A stretch of DNA of 64,000 nt, from positions 520,666-584,665 of the forward strand of contig NW_022985163.1 in assembly GCF_010093535.1 (NCBI RefSeq), in the 5' to 3' direction. The stretch comes from Lindgomyces ingoldianus (Eukaryota > Ascomycota > Dothideomycetes > Pleosporales > Lindgomycetaceae). This document shows positions 47,926 to 60,676 of the stretch, piece after piece. Each line of letters starts with the position of its first letter. The first letter of the stretch is position 1. The position numbers were made by a program, and so were the translations under genes. The notes under the pieces are model-generated. The model was not told the origin of the DNA. It did not search any database and worked only from the letters and a program-made list of their open reading frames with translations.

Positions 47926-49269
47926 TGCCCAGCCACAGATTACGGATCTTGACTTGATGCCATTAAAGCTCTAGCCCGGTGGAGGCCGTCACACATGATA
48001 GTGGGGCGAATCTGATATGATTGATGCATACTCGTGCCGACCAATCACCAATACCGGGTTCGTGGAACACCCGCCCAAATGGTGGTATTCACTCATTCCC
48101 ATCCAGGCAAAAAACAATCAAGAGACAGAGACACGTACGCGATACCATCGGACTGCCGATTCTTCGCCGATGCAATCTGTGTGGGGTGGCCAGATTGGCA
48201 GATCACAGGGGTTAGGAGGTCACACGTAGTCAAGAACCAGAGCCCTGTGGGGGTATGATCGAGGCAGAACTTGGGTCTAGCGAAATGTCTTTGTCGGATC
48301 TGTTCAGTGGCCTTATTGGTTCACTCTAAATGCAATGTTAGCTGACTTTAGGTTGAGCACATTCTTGCGTTGAGATGCCTTCCTGGTAAGGCGCTGCCAA
48401 TGGAATTGTGGTGGGGTTTTTGCATATTGTGCTCTGTGTAACACACCCGTCCAGGCTGTCGCGCAGGTGATGTTGCTTTGTGAATGCATTCATGGAGGTC
48501 TCCTTGGTTAAAGAAGTGTCCTCAACGCCTCGTTCTTGGGCGGCACGGGTCGCTAGTCGCGCGCCTGTGCGGGGCATCCATGAATCTCGACCAACATGTG
48601 CACTGCAAAGCCCTCTCGCTGCATATTGGCCACATACATACAGACATACATACTCCAACCCTATCGTCGTGTCTCGTCTCTCGCGTTAGCACGTCCGCGC
48701 TGTACCTCCGCTACCAGCCGAGCCTACAAAGTCTCCCAGCGCATCCTTCGACGCCGTCAGATCGCCACGACCTCTACCCTCTCTATTCACCGGCCGTCGT
48801 TCCTGATCCCAGACTACGAAGTTGACTCGGTGAGCGATAGCCGTTGACTTGGCCTCCGGCACCCCCCGTACTTCGCTGCCGAGCCGAGACATCCTGATCT
48901 GTCTCGAGGGCGTGCTTCAGGGAATGAGCAGGCCACATGAAGATGGTAAGCGTCTCATGACACTCCGCGGTGATGTTGGCTACCTTCACGCGCTGCCGTC
49001 TGTTCGTACCACATTCGCTGCACCGGGATCTACTACCCCAGGTCTTCACCGCTCTGTTCTGTCAAACCGACCGACATTCCGAGCGTACCGATCGCGCCGC
49101 TCCTGCACACACTAATCCGAGGCTCCGCTCTGCTTAATTCTGCTCTGTTTTGTTTTGTTCTGTTCTGTTCTGTTCTGTTCATGTTGCCCGTCTTGCAGTA
49201 CTCAGCGCAACAGCCAGCCTCTAGCGGCCGGTCGCCCGCACCTGCCAACCTTGCTCGCATATCTACCTA
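47926..49269. other. Long intergenic/leader region before the PAS kinase gene
   Basis: 1.3 kb holding only short frames and the pentanucleotide repeat at 49145-49180. It probably includes a long 5' leader of the kinase gene. Confidence 0.45.
49145..49180. repeat. (YTGTT)7 pentanucleotide repeat
   Basis: Seven near-perfect units of CTGTT or TTGTT about 90 bases before the PAS kinase start codon. Possibly in the transcribed leader, giving a pyrimidine/U-rich stretch. Confidence 0.9.
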
Positions 49270-52200
49270 ATGGCTATCGATGCTGACTTTGTCCGCCGTC
49301 TAGGCCCGCATCATAATGATTCCCATCCCAGCCTCCGACACACTCTCCAGTTCGCTGCGAGCAACGTCTCACTGCCGAAGAACAAGAGCACGGGAAACCT
49401 GCTGGCACATGCCGCAGCGGCGGGGCTAGCCGTGGACACTTCGGCTAAGCGAATGAGTATCGATGCAGGACAGCTGGACAGGATGGCAAGGTAAGAGTGG
49501 AGCTCCTAGGTGAGAGGTGAAGGGGGGCATGGTGGCAGGGACATGTCCCGCGAAGGAGCATTGTCTGACGCGAGTCTGATAGATCACCCATTGTCGAACA
49601 TGAGCATGGCCTAGGAGCCTCTGGCCTCCGCCGCATCCGCCAACAGCCTGCTGCCAGAGCGCAAGCAGCATCTTCTATACCCCCTAGCAAGACCCCACGA
49701 GCTACATCCTTAAACTTCACCCCCCCACTATCGAGACACCCTTCCGCCTCCGAGTCTGCCCCGGCCTCCCCAACCCTCGCCTTTGCCGAAGACCTCCACC
49801 GATTCCCCACAGAATCGCTACATTCCTTCTCCTTCGCAACGCAGTCTGAAGACTCCATCCACAACAGACAAAATGTGCTGAAGCGGTCCATAGACTTCAT
49901 GCGGGACAGGCTGGGCTGGGCGGCTTCCAATTCGGGAATTGCAAACGCCCAGGCAAGATTAAGCGGTGACCAGGAAGTGCAGAGTATGCTTGAGCTCTTG
50001 ACTAGAGCCAACTTGATAGGACAAGATGCGACGGGGGCTCACGGTCTAGGCGCAAGAGGCCCTTTAACTGGCCCTGCCGAGGTGTCCGGGGAGAACCCCT
50101 TCGAGAGGAGTTTTATACCGAGATCTGAGAGCCCGGAGAGCATAGCGGACTCTACAAAACCGGAGGTACACAGATGGCCGTCGTCAGATGGTGGAAGTGC
50201 GAACGGAACGAACGAAAACATGGGTGCCAGGAGTACTCCCACCTCAGACCTGCCGTCGTCAGAAGACTCAAGTCAACTAGCTGAGTCGTCTCCGCCTCCG
50301 TCTGGCGCCCAACGCGCTGCCCTGAAGCGAACATGGACCGATGTCGCGCCTCTTACGTTACAGAGTCAATTGAATGATGCATTAGCACAGCCTTATTTAC
50401 TTGGAGAAAACACCCAAAACAACCAGATAGTCTCTCCAGTTATGCTACCCACTGTATCGCAGCAAATCTCCAACGTATCTGGGCCTCACTCTGCAGGCCC
50501 CGCTCCTCATGGTCACGGAAGTCGATGGGCGCCAGCTGCGCAAGCTATCTTCACCACAGAAGCACAAGCGCCGTGGACCATCACTGCTGCAAACGACCTT
50601 GCTTGTTTAGTGTTCGGGGTTACTAGAGCTGAGGTCCGCAAGCTGGGTATATTGGAAGTCGTCCGCGAGGAGCGACGCAAATGGCTCGAGGAGAAGCTGA
50701 AGAACCCCGAAGTCGGTTCGAAGGCTTTACGGGAGCCTTATAGCCAGAGTCAGCGAACTAGCCCCAACCCGACGTCCACTTTGAAAGTTGGTAACGGCGT
50801 TACAGCAAAGCTGCTTAGCAAACCTCCGTCAAGGGTTGCTCAAAGCAGGCGATCAAAAACTGATGATGGAAGTGGTTCAGCCTATGCAGACAAGAAAAGC
50901 GTCAAGGGGGGTCTGAATCATGAATCGAAAGGATCTAGAGGCGTTCTGCTCTGCGGGGACGTTGTTCCAATTCAGAAGCGGAACGGTGCCACCGGATCCG
51001 CCAGTCTGTGGGTCAAGGAGAAACGTGGAGGCCTCATCTGGGTGCTTGAAGAGATTGCTGAAGATGTCGTCTATGTGAACGTTGATGAAGTAGGATGTGT
51101 CTCCAAAGGCCATGGTGCAATAGAAGCTGTATTTGGAAGTGATAGACTACGGCGAGGCATGGACCTCAAACGACTCATACCCGAGATTCCACGGCTTGAA
51201 GGAACGAATACGGGTGCTCTGGATTATGAGAAAATCGCCGACCTCCGTAACTTCACCGCAAGAACGTCCAACAGCATCAACATCCCCGTTGCGGTCGAGG
51301 CTCTTCCCGGCGAACCTACGTTTCGCGTGTCAAGCTTTCCACATATTGCAGGAATCATTGTGTTGTCGGCATCCAGCCTCTCGATTGCTTCCTCAAACTC
51401 GGTTTTCTCTTCTGCATTGTTTGGACAGGCCCAGCCAGACGGACTTCATATCAGCAAGCTCATTCCAGGTTTCGACAAGATACTGCATGTTATGACAGAC
51501 GAGGACAAGATTGAGCTTGTCGATGGTATTGTGATTCCAGAGCATAGCTTCCGGCGGGCTCGAGCTCTTCTTGCCATGCGGGAGGGCAGAGCCGATGCAG
51601 CCGCCATCTTCCTGCGACCAAGCGGACTTCCAGCTCTCCATCGTGATGGATCGGAGATTATGATTGATGTGCAAATGAGGGTTGTCAAAAGCGAGAAGTC
51701 AAAGGTCCACCCTGATGACCATGCCATTAAGGAAGAGGACGCTCCCCAGGCTTCATCTGGCCCTGAGCTAGTTTATGCTCTATGGATCACCTACTCGAGA
51801 CACATGCACGCTACGAATCATGGTGTTGGTCCTGTCACGCCTCTCGTATCACGTCCTGGGACTCCGCCACACCAACCCTCACCTGGTCAATCCGCACCGG
51901 CGGCCTCTCCAGAAGAGTCTGCCGTAGAAGAACCAAGGCCTGATCCCTCCCATGTATCGTTGCTGACAGAACAGCTTCAGGGCGCAACGAAGTTACAATC
52001 ACCTACAGAACCGCGGACAACTCAAATAACGCCAGAACCGGAAAAGGAAGAAGCCCCTAAGAAAAAGACGATTAATGATTTCGTAGTTCTTGAAGATATG
52101 GGCCAAGGCGCGTACGGCCAGGTCAAGCTCTGTCGATACAAGAAGAACACCCACAAAAAGGTTGTAATCAAATACGTGACCAAGCGGCGTATTCTCGTCG

Positions 52201-52946
52201 ACACGTGGACTCGTGATCGACGGCTAGGGACAGTACCGCTGGAGATTCACGTCCTAGACTATCTTCGAAGAGATGACTTCAAGCATCCCAACATCGTCGA
52301 GATGTCGGATTTCTTTGAAGACGATGTCAACTACTATATTGAGATGATTCCACACGGCCTTCCTGGCATGGATCTTTTCGATTATATCGAGCTTCGGGTC
52401 AACATGGATGAATCAGAGTGCCGCAAAATCTTTGTCCAGGTGGCAGAGGCTGTTCATCATCTTCACACCAAGGCGAAGGTGGTGCACCGTGACATCAAGG
52501 ACGAAAACGTCATCCTGGACGGCGAGGGAAACATCAAATTAATAGACTTCGGTAGCGCAGCTTACATCAAGAATGGGCCTTTCGATGTGTTTGTAGGCAC
52601 AATCGGTACGATACGTTTCACTTGATCCCACGTCTCTCGTCTCTCCCAATATCTAATTAAACTCTCAGATTACGCTGCGCCAGAAGTGCTCCGTGGAAAG
52701 TCGTATCGCGGAAAGGAACAGGATGTCTGGGCCCTCGGCATCCTCCTCTACACCATCGTGTACAAGGAAAACCCGTTCTACAGTATCGACGAGATCATGG
52801 ATCATGACCTAAGAGTACCGTATATTATGAGTGAGGAGAGCATCGATCTTATCAGGTTGATGTTGGACCGGAATGTTGAGAAGAGGATTACTATTAGCCA
52901 GGTGCTAGATCATCCATGGTGCAAGATGATTGAGGCGCCTTCATGA
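49270..52946 (+). CDS. PAS-domain serine/threonine kinase (PASK/Psk1 family)
   Basis: Nutrient-sensing kinase of 1,173 residues; yeast Psk1/Psk2 regulate sugar storage and translation. Exons: 49270-49490, 49583-52605 and 52669-52946. The N-terminal half is Ser/Pro-rich. The PAS region begins near WTITAANDLACLVFGVTRAEV and continues with SASLWVKEKRGGLIWVLEEI and a second PAS-like part (HISKLIPGFDKIL). The kinase domain starts near residue 906: FVVLEDMGQGAYGQVKLCRY, then VVIKYVTKRRIL, HPNIVEMSDFFED, VVHRDIKDENVI, KLIDFGSAAYI, TIDYAAPEVLRGKSYRGKEQDVWALG and HPWCKMIEAPS. Gly loop, Lys, HRD and DFG residues are all present, so it should be active. The final exon border is confirmed by restoring GTIDYAAPEVL. 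The N-terminal start is plausible but less secure. Confidence 0.92.
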
Positions 52947-54254
52947 CGGCGACATGCTAAGCATAATCAACCAGGAATTACAGGATAGTATTGTGAGATG
53001 ACCGGATTCTGAAAACAGAACTGCCACCCACCATTCAGTTTATCCTAGATAGTCTTGTGGGGAGGGAAGTGGGGTTAAATGTGTGCGCATGTGTGAGGGT
53101 CAAGACGCATGGAAAAGAAATGATTCGATGCATATAGAGTTGACGACCTACGACCTTTTCGGCAAGACTGAGGCAGTGGGCCTTTTTCTTTTCTTTTGTT
53201 TCTGCATGGCAATGGCGGGATTTTGCTTTCGTGGCTCGGTTCTTAGGGATTGAGCGAGTTGTCACATTGCTAGATTTTTATTGAGTAGGATCAGCAACAT
53301 GACATTCTTTTGGCATTACAGACGGAGATAGTTCCTAAAGTTAAAATTATCTTAGAGTGGTGGCAATTGTATGAAGCTTTGATACCCGAGACTGAGTCGC
53401 TGCCACATGTAATGTGTCATTGATCGCGCGAGGTTTGGTCTGAGCCTTCAGTAGGTGGGTCGGGCAGCAGGGTTTAAGGTCGACGAGAACAAATAATTGT
53501 CCTGAGACGTGAGTGACCCAGAATGGCTTCGCACTGCACAAGCATGAATTCAAAGGATTCAATAACGGCGCAGCAAAGAAGTTGAAGTCACTCATCCACT
53601 TCAAGATAGGCCTCTCCGAACCAACGATCTTTGACAAAACCATCACAGCCTTAACATTTGACGTCAGTGTCAAGCCGTGCGTGAGATGAAACGAGGCTGG
53701 TGTTGAACCGTGACCAGTTCTGTCACGCGAAAATTTTCTTCACTGTTCAGGGTGGCGGGCTCCCAGAGCCGCAGTACATGGGCCTGGAACGCTGGAAATA
53801 TCCGATAGGATGGGAGTAGCAGAAATGCCATGATGACTGAGCGAAAAGCATCAGCGTCCATTGGTCTTACAAGATAGATGAAGAGCACAGCCTCCACAGC
53901 CTCACCAGCGACATGGCGACACCGATTGGCTGGTCAGCCACTATCATGACGGCGCCCATCGATACGAGCATGAGCCTCAGGCTAATCTCAATACAAGCAA
54001 AGCCCAAGCTCTCTGGGCCCCCTGCTTCAGCTGGTGAAGTGTGGCTAGTAACTTGGGGCCCTGGCTCTGCGGGGATCAGCCACTGTCACCCTGTATGTCA
54101 GGTGGGTGGGAGGTCTGCACCTGGTGGGAGATATCTTTGCGGGGCGCCCGGCGAAGATGCGGGTTTTTTGCTTTCTGCTTCAGCTTGTTCTATTCCATGG
54201 TTCGCAATTGAGCTTGTTTTTGAGCTTCTCAGCTAGCCTCGTTCGACGATTGAC
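52947..54254. other. Intergenic between PAS kinase and homeobox genes
   Basis: Two adjoining minus-strand frames (53670-53897 and 53347-53673) are open, but they begin at non-ATG codons or show no known motif. They were not accepted as a gene. No RNA gene or repeat was seen. Confidence 0.4.
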
Positions 54255-56571
54255 ATGGAGGGCCAAGAATCGAAGGTCCCCGCCCCGAGTATCTGGAGTT
54301 TTGATTCGGGGTATGCGAGCGTGCATATTGATGAGGATGGGGATTTGAGACTGGATGATTTCCGGGAGGCGAATAGAGTGGGTGCAATTCTGAACGAGAC
54401 ATTGAGATGTGAGAACTGGTCGCTGATGCTGTGTTGCGTAGCACGACCACACTCAACCGTCAATTGAGCCTACCACTACTACTAAACTCCACGTCTTCAC
54501 CTCTCAAGGCTCTACCGACAATGCATTCCTCCTCCCCGAAATAGCAAGCAGTCAGGGTGTTTGTTTACAATGCGAGTTCTGGAAGATTACGAATCCGGGA
54601 GAGGATGTTCGATGTGAAGAGTGTCGGATCCCGAAGATCGTGGAGCCTGCTTCATTGCTTGTGAATGGATGGAAAGGCAAATCGACGGACGCATATACGA
54701 CTGCAACCACATATCTGGGCAGCCAGCACAAGAGCAAGGAAGCACACGGAGTCTCTCAGTTTTCAACCACAACCCGCTGCTCCGCCTGCGAACTTGCCCT
54801 CCTGATCTCCCCAAGCTATCCAACCTGCGCTTCCTGCTGCCCTAATCCTGGCCTCCTCTCGCCTCCGTCTCCTTCCCTCTCGCCATCGTCCCCCAAAGTC
54901 CGTCGGTCTCGCGCGGGGAGGAATTCTAAACTTCCTCTCACCGCACTGAACCGGCTTCAAGCTTGGCTGGATGCCAATACTGATAATCCGTATCCCAGTG
55001 CCAAGGTTAAAAAGGAATTGGCTCAAGAATGCGGTATCACGGAAAAGCAGGTTGGGACCTGGTTCGTCAATGCCAGGGCTCGACAACTGAATCCGTTAGA
55101 GAGGTGGGCGAGCAGTGGGAGTGAAGATGAGGGGGCCAGGGAGGAGGATATCGAAAGAGCAGCGGGCGTGGGGGTTGGTATGGTGGGTGTAGGGTTGGGC
55201 TTAGGGCTGGGGGATTCCGGGTTTACGTACTTGGTTGATGGAAGACCTTCTCCGTCACTGCATCGTCGGACTGGCTCCGTATCGGGATCCAGTGTTTTCT
55301 CGGGAGGGGCAGGAGCTTGTGGGAGGGCAACAACGGTGCCGAATAGAAGAGGGAAGAAGAAGAACTATCGGAGATCGAATGCACCGCCCCAGATCGACGA
55401 ACTCTCACCTATCTCACCAGTCCAGGAACAAACCTCACCAACATTCAACCGAGCCCCTGTCAACCGCCAACCCGACCAGGAAACCTGGCAATGCACATTC
55501 TGCTTGCGTCCGCTTGTCCCTAAATCGTGGCGTCGGCATGAAGAAACTCAGCACCGTCCCCGCTCACAATGGACGTGTATGCTGTATGGACCTCGACTTT
55601 CGTTTCCTCCCCGCTCAAACACAACCCTCACCACGACCCCGAACGCAGCCTCTAATACATCTCCCACCTCGAACTCGAACTCAACATCGTACTGCGCATT
55701 CTGCCTCGCCCCGTCTCCCTCTGAATCCCACTTCCTCACCCACCACCGGATCCCGGACTGCGCCAAGCGGTCCCCCAAAGAACGCACATTCTTCCGGCCA
55801 GACCATCTCCGGCAACACGTTCGTAATTTCCACGGCGCGCGGCTGTTGGATATTGCGCAGGTGCGGTGGAAGACGGGTGCTAGAGATGAACACGGTGAAG
55901 GGGAGGGAGATGCAGAAGGTGGGAAAGGCTGGATTTGCGGGTTTTGTGGCGAGAGGTTGAGGAGCTGGGATCGGAGGGAGACGCATGTTGCAGGGCATTT
56001 TAAAGAGGGGTGGACAATGGCAGATTGGAGGACGGATTGGACGGATCAAGATCAAAAGCAGGATAAGGAGTCGGGGAAGCGGAGACGGAAGGCAGAGGCA
56101 CAGGCACAGGCACAGAAACAGAAGGAGGAGGAGAAAGCTGGACACCATCACCACCACCACTCAAGCCTCTCACGGCTAGGCCAAACCTTTAGTTTTGGTC
56201 GCAAGCTAAAGACATCCCATGCACAGGCTTTCGATATGCCACCAACTACTACCGGATCGTTGACAATGCACCCTGCGTTCTCGAACACAAGCCCGGATGT
56301 GCCAATGCTGGATACGGATATCAATATGGACCCCATATTATCTGTATCTGGCTACAGTGGTGATGATCTAGTCGATTGGAATCAGATTCAACTTGCGATC
56401 TCGGATCAACAGCAGCCGTATCCTCAGCCCCCGACGTCAATGCCGCCGCATGATGGTGTGTTTAACCCGAGTCAGCAGACTGAGTTTAATGACGCGCTGG
56501 ATAATGTGTTGGATCACGGGTTGGAATTTGGGAATGTGGTTGATGTGCACGAGCCCTGGGATCAGGAATAG
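54255..56571 (+). CDS. TALE-type homeobox protein with C2H2-like zinc fingers
   Basis: Nuclear DNA-binding protein of 738 residues; exons 54255-54408 and 54509-56571. It begins MEGQESKVPAPSIWSFDSGY. Two paired-Cys modules follow (CLQCEFWKITNPGEDVRCEEC and CSACELALLISPSYPTCASCC), resembling small zinc ribbons. The homeodomain is at about 186-244: LPLTALNRLQAWLDAN, TDNPYPSAKVKKELA and ITEKQVGTWFVNARAR. The three-residue insertion and WFVNAR point to the KN/TALE class. Then come C2H2-like fingers near residues 377, 445 and 525 (WQCTFCLRPL, YCAFCLAPSPSES and WICGFCGERLRSWDRRETHVAGH). A Gln/Lys-rich stretch and a His6 run (HHHHHH) follow. Similar homeobox-plus-finger proteins are widespread in Pezizomycotina; the target is unknown. 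Confidence 0.85.
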
Positions 56572-56969
56572 TCGGTGGGATTGGATTGGGGTTTGTTGAT
56601 AAGATTTTCGATGCAGGTTACTTTGTATTTGTATGATATCATTCTGGCAAAAGGAGCGAGGCGTTTTTGGGTGAGGTGGAACTGTATGGGATGGGATGGT
56701 TGCATATCGCGGCGTCCCCGTTCTGCTCTATTCTTTTCTTTCTCTCTCATGTTGTCGAATAGAGGCAGGAGTACGAGGACAGTCGGGATAGATTACTTTC
56801 ACCTCTCAACCTCGAAACCAATCCCAGCTTCAACGTAATATCTTCCTCCCCATCTTCCCACCCCCCTTTCATGGCTTCTTGCCTTCCTCCAGTTATATAC
56901 AAAATCACCACAGCTTGCATCTTCCTCCTTTCCTGAATCAGCAGTGTGATACCAGAAGGTGAAAGGGTT
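56572..56969. other. Convergent 3' flank between homeobox and secreted-protein genes
   Basis: Roughly 400 bases with no recognised feature. Confidence 0.5.
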
Positions 56970-57829
56970 TTATTTCTTTGGACTCTGCAACGTAACGCTA
57001 TTTATCTTACAAGTGACGACATTGTTGCTAACAGAGGCGGATACACCAGAGACGGCGTAGTTGGTTGCGCTGTTGTAGTTCTCCGGCGCGTTTGTGCACC
57101 ATTTTGTGTCTGTACCGGAGGAAGTCTGTAGGGAAGGGGGGAGGGATTAGCTGTAGTTGTAGTATATGATGATCCGGGGGTCGGGGGTGAGTATTGAAGA
57201 GGGAAAGAGATGAAGAGGATGGGAGATTTACAATGACCACGTTGTTGAAGACCAGAGGGCCAAAGTCCCAAGACACGCTCGTCAGTTCGATCGCGAAAAG
57301 GACTTGGTTGAATGTCTTCGAACCTATTTTGTTATCAGCTTTCCCTTCATCAAATACTCGCTTTGCTTCTCCAATCTCTCTTCTTTCTACTCAAGATAAA
57401 CACAAATACAAACATACTCAGCGCAAAGCTGTCCTGCACACTCCCCCCTGAACTCCCCTTCTTCAATACACTCGTCCACGCTCCACTCCCTCTCGTATTA
57501 CTAAATGTTACTGTGTCCCCTGCATTCACATTAAACCCGCTGCCCCACGGCAAGCTGGGGTTCGAGCAACACCACCCCGATCCAATCCACCAAGTGCCGC
57601 TACGTCCATCGAGCACATTTTGGTACACCCCGCTGTTATCAGTGGGTTGGAGCCCGGGCCAGAGGTAGTAGACACCTGCCTTGGGGAGTTTGGGGATGAC
57701 CATGGTGCCGGAGAAGGAGAGGAAGGATTGCGAGGAGGGGAGGTTGTAGCGCAGGAAGTACCATGTTGCTGCTGTAGTGGGGGTGAGGTAGAGGGCTGTT
57801 GCAAGGAGGAGGGAGAGAAGAGAGTACAT
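56970..57829 (-). CDS. Small secreted protein of a conserved fungal family, function unknown
   Basis: Protein of 219 residues; exons 57829-57418, 57323-57232 and 57125-56970. A clear signal peptide (MYSLLSLLLATALYLTPTTA) is followed by a beta-rich, Trp- and Gly-rich body: TWYFLRYNLPSSQSFLSFSG, MVIPKLPKAGVYYLWPGLQP, GVYQNVLDGRSGTWWIGSGW, CCSNPSLPWGSGFNV, AGDTVTFSNT, SKTFNQVLFAIELTSVSWDFG and TKWCTNAPENY, ending KINSVTLQSPKK. I recall this pattern in many hypothetical proteins of plant-associated and saprobic fungi but know no assay of function. A lectin-like or carbohydrate-active beta-sandwich is a guess. The frame opens at a TTG upstream; ATG 57829 is chosen because it begins the signal peptide. 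Confidence 0.82.
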
Positions 57830-59756
57830 TTTGAAAGTTACTATTCTCGACTTCAAAAAGACGCAATTGGGGATTGAAAAGGTGAGGGAGGAGCTGGACT
57901 GAGTTGTAGCAAGTGAGAATCATATGGATGAATACAGTATGTTCAGAGACATAAATCCCATTCCCGGCTTCCATTCTCGCCATTCCCCGGATTCGAATCC
58001 CGCAAATTTCCCCGTACCTTGGCTGTAATATCCATTGTGCTGGCGCGCGTGGGCTACTGTGGAGAATTCGGCCGTCTTGGATATTGTCATCTAATCTATG
58101 TTGTTAAACCCCAGCGGGGATTGTGATTGAAGAAAACATCAAGGAAGTGCTAGACATTCATGTTGCAGGATTGTTGGGAAAAGCCTCCGAAACCGACGAC
58201 CAACTTTTAAGTGAGGTGTTTTGACTTGCCTAATCGACTTTGTTTCTCGATGGTGTTAGGCTTGGGTGTAATTTGAAGGAGTTGTGTTTATGCTCAAGGA
58301 AATATTTAGATTGCAAATTAGCTGTTTGTCCGCGAATCAGATCAGATACGGAGCCAGGGGCCTGACTGATTGGTCAGACCCAAGAAAGCAAGCACACTGT
58401 GCAGATGGAGAGTGTATGCAGTGTCTAGCTTTATTTTGATTTTCTTCAGCAAGTAGGCGCCGCACTGCTTGGCTTGCAGTTTACTAATGTAGCTCCTCTT
58501 GATTTGTAGATATTTGAATTACCTTGGAGTGTAGCTTGTAGTTAGAGCGTTTGCGGAACTCGGACTGCTCAACGAGCTTTTGCGCTGAAAAATCTAGAAA
58601 ATAATTTAAAAAAGGAAAGGCGGAAAGATTTAGCGCTACGGAGCAGTGTGATTTAAACAGTAGATGAAGATTATTCAGTTGAAGTGGACTGAAAAATTGC
58701 AGGACTCGCTCCCAAATCTCTAATTTGCACAGCCAGGCAGGCTTGTTGGGCAAAATCCCTCGTGCTGTGAACGTCAGAACAAGAACACTTCACGCTATAT
58801 TACATCTCCTTATATTCATCCACCTTGATTCCCGTGTCTTTTGAGATCTGGTTCCCACACAATCCCGGCTATCATGAACTCAACTTTGACTTCAACGTGC
58901 GCCGCAGGCTCGGGCACCAGTTCGAAGTTTCAAATTCGACGCTTGGCTTCATAACACTGTATTGTCATTGTTCTGGTTCATTGTCGCTTGAGTTTATTAA
59001 GTCTATATTTGTAATGCTCACCTCCTATTAACAAAGCAACGACTTTCTATAGAAAAGCGGGTAAGTGGATACGTCTTAAGCTACCCAGTAGTAAGGGAGA
59101 TGAATAACAGATAGAGTCTAATAACGGGCAAATTCGTTTGCATTATTGGCTGAGGAGAAATAATCTAAGTATATGATGACCTTTTTTCTCCATCTAGTTC
59201 GCCAGGCCAGGGGGAGAAGGTGATGCGAGGGAGGTATATCACTTCAGTGCTCTACAGTTAGATATTAGAATGATACTTCTTGCTTTGCGGCTACACCTCA
59301 TTGCTACTAAGTACTACTCCTTTGTTGGCCTTTGAGTCTGGGCGTTCACTTCCCAAGTTTAGGCTACCGATGAACTGGCAATTAGATTGGTTTCAAGAAT
59401 CTCAGATTCGCTGGAAACTGCAAATAAGGGATAGAAGGCGGAGGTTACAGACCCTGGCTGCGATACCAGGCGTGTGGCTTCCTAAAATTCCTGGGAGTTG
59501 TGAGTATAGTGAAACTGTGTGAATGTTGTTGTTGTTGTTGGAACTAGAAATGGGAGATATGGATCTCCAGCTAATCAAAATCAACCAAATACGGCGCGCC
59601 ACACCGTTTCTCCCATCTTGAACCGAAACGTGAAATGTCAAGTGCTCACTAAATCATTGAGAGTTGTCCTTAGGGTATCATACCTGGCAAAAATTGAGCC
59701 GTACTCCTTCTCCAGATGCAATGCAAAGTCCGTATTCGCCCAAGTATAAACCCTCA
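57830..59756. other. Intergenic, about 1.9 kb
   Basis: Promoter side of the secreted-protein gene and 3' side of RPC11. Weak frames at 58484-58753 (minus) and 58825-59031 (plus) have no motif. A T-loop-like ggattcgaatcc near 57989-58000 lacks the rest of a tRNA. Nothing else is recognised. Confidence 0.45.
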
Positions 59757-60177
59757 CTATTCCCGCCATTCCTTCGAGCATTTCGTACACTATTAAATCA
59801 TTAGCACTCTTCACTCTTCCTACACTCACACCCCCACCCAGCTTCTAACATACCTTATAAAATGCCGTCATTGGCTCATCCGCGCTGCGAATCTGCAACT
59901 GATACCAGTACGCAGTATCGTTCCTGCACTTCTCGTCCGGACACTGGACACTCGTCTTGTCAACATTGTCCCATGCGCCCTTCCCGCCTATCACATCGTC
60001 GACTTCTTTCTTTTTGATATATTTGCGCTCATAGTATCGCTTGTCGATGACCATTTGGTACGGGCAGGTGCGGCATTCGAAGCGGTTGTTGCCGGCGTGG
60101 GTGGCGACGGAAGGGTCGTTGGCGGGGACAGGGGAGATAATGAGCATGTTGCTACAGAGGGGGCAGACTGTGAGCAT
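59757..60177 (-). CDS. rpc11: RNA polymerase III subunit RPC11 (TFIIS-like)
   Basis: A 118-residue zinc-ribbon subunit that gives Pol III its intrinsic RNA cleavage and helps termination and reinitiation. Exons: 60177-59854 and 59789-59757; the last exon is only 33 bases and encodes CTKCSKEWRE. N-terminal ribbon: CPLCSNMLII and RFECRTCPYQMV. Linker: RYYERKYIKKKEVDDVIGGKGAWDNVDKT. C-terminal ribbon: QCPDEKCRN, AYWYQLQIRSADEPMTAFYK and CTKC. The acidic hairpin of the catalytic RSADEPMT is present. Length and order match the family (about 110 residues). Divergent from the ankyrin gene, 499 bases apart. High confidence. Confidence 0.95.
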
Positions 60178-60676
60178 TAATTAGTATGATATGGAGTTGG
60201 AAAAAGGACATGTGATTACATAGTAACATGCTGGGTGAGCGTTGGTGTACAGATGGTCCAGTCTTAGAAGTGAATCAAGAGAAGGTGAAGAAGAGTGAAT
60301 CGCAGTCGAGAGCTCTCCCAAAAATTTGGCGGGACCCTAATGACGCTATGACCGGATCGGGGAAAGTGCGGGGTTGGGAGTTGCTTCAGAATGAATCGCG
60401 GCCCTCAGCCACAACGAAAGACTTGTAACCTTCCACGACGTCTCACCTCAAGCCTTACGCGCCGTAGACGTGTACATACATACCCTGCCTTCCTCATTCA
60501 ACTCCATTGGCACTCTCTCCTCTGTTCAATAATCGCTCGACTTAGACTTGAAGCACCGCTTTCCAGACCCCGCCCCCTACATTAGAGTCGAAACCTTCAA
60601 ACCTATACATCCTGTCGCTGAGCCTCGAATCTTCTCTCATTTCGCAGTCCAAACTCCCTTCTACGTTCATTTTGCT
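60178..60676. promoter_or_regulatory. Divergent promoter region, RPC11 / ankyrin protein
   Basis: Five hundred bases between two outward starts. The downstream half is CT-rich, fitting a leader. No named site is seen. Confidence 0.45.

Noticed and set aside
53347..53897. Two adjoining minus-strand frames as a possible small gene
   Set aside because: No ATG at the expected start, no clean splice join and no recognised motif. A decayed or lineage-specific gene cannot be excluded, but support is missing.
57989..58000. T-loop-like ggattcgaatcc suggesting a tRNA
   Set aside because: The base pair closing the T-loop would be A-C, and no D-arm, anticodon arm or acceptor pairing could be found around it.
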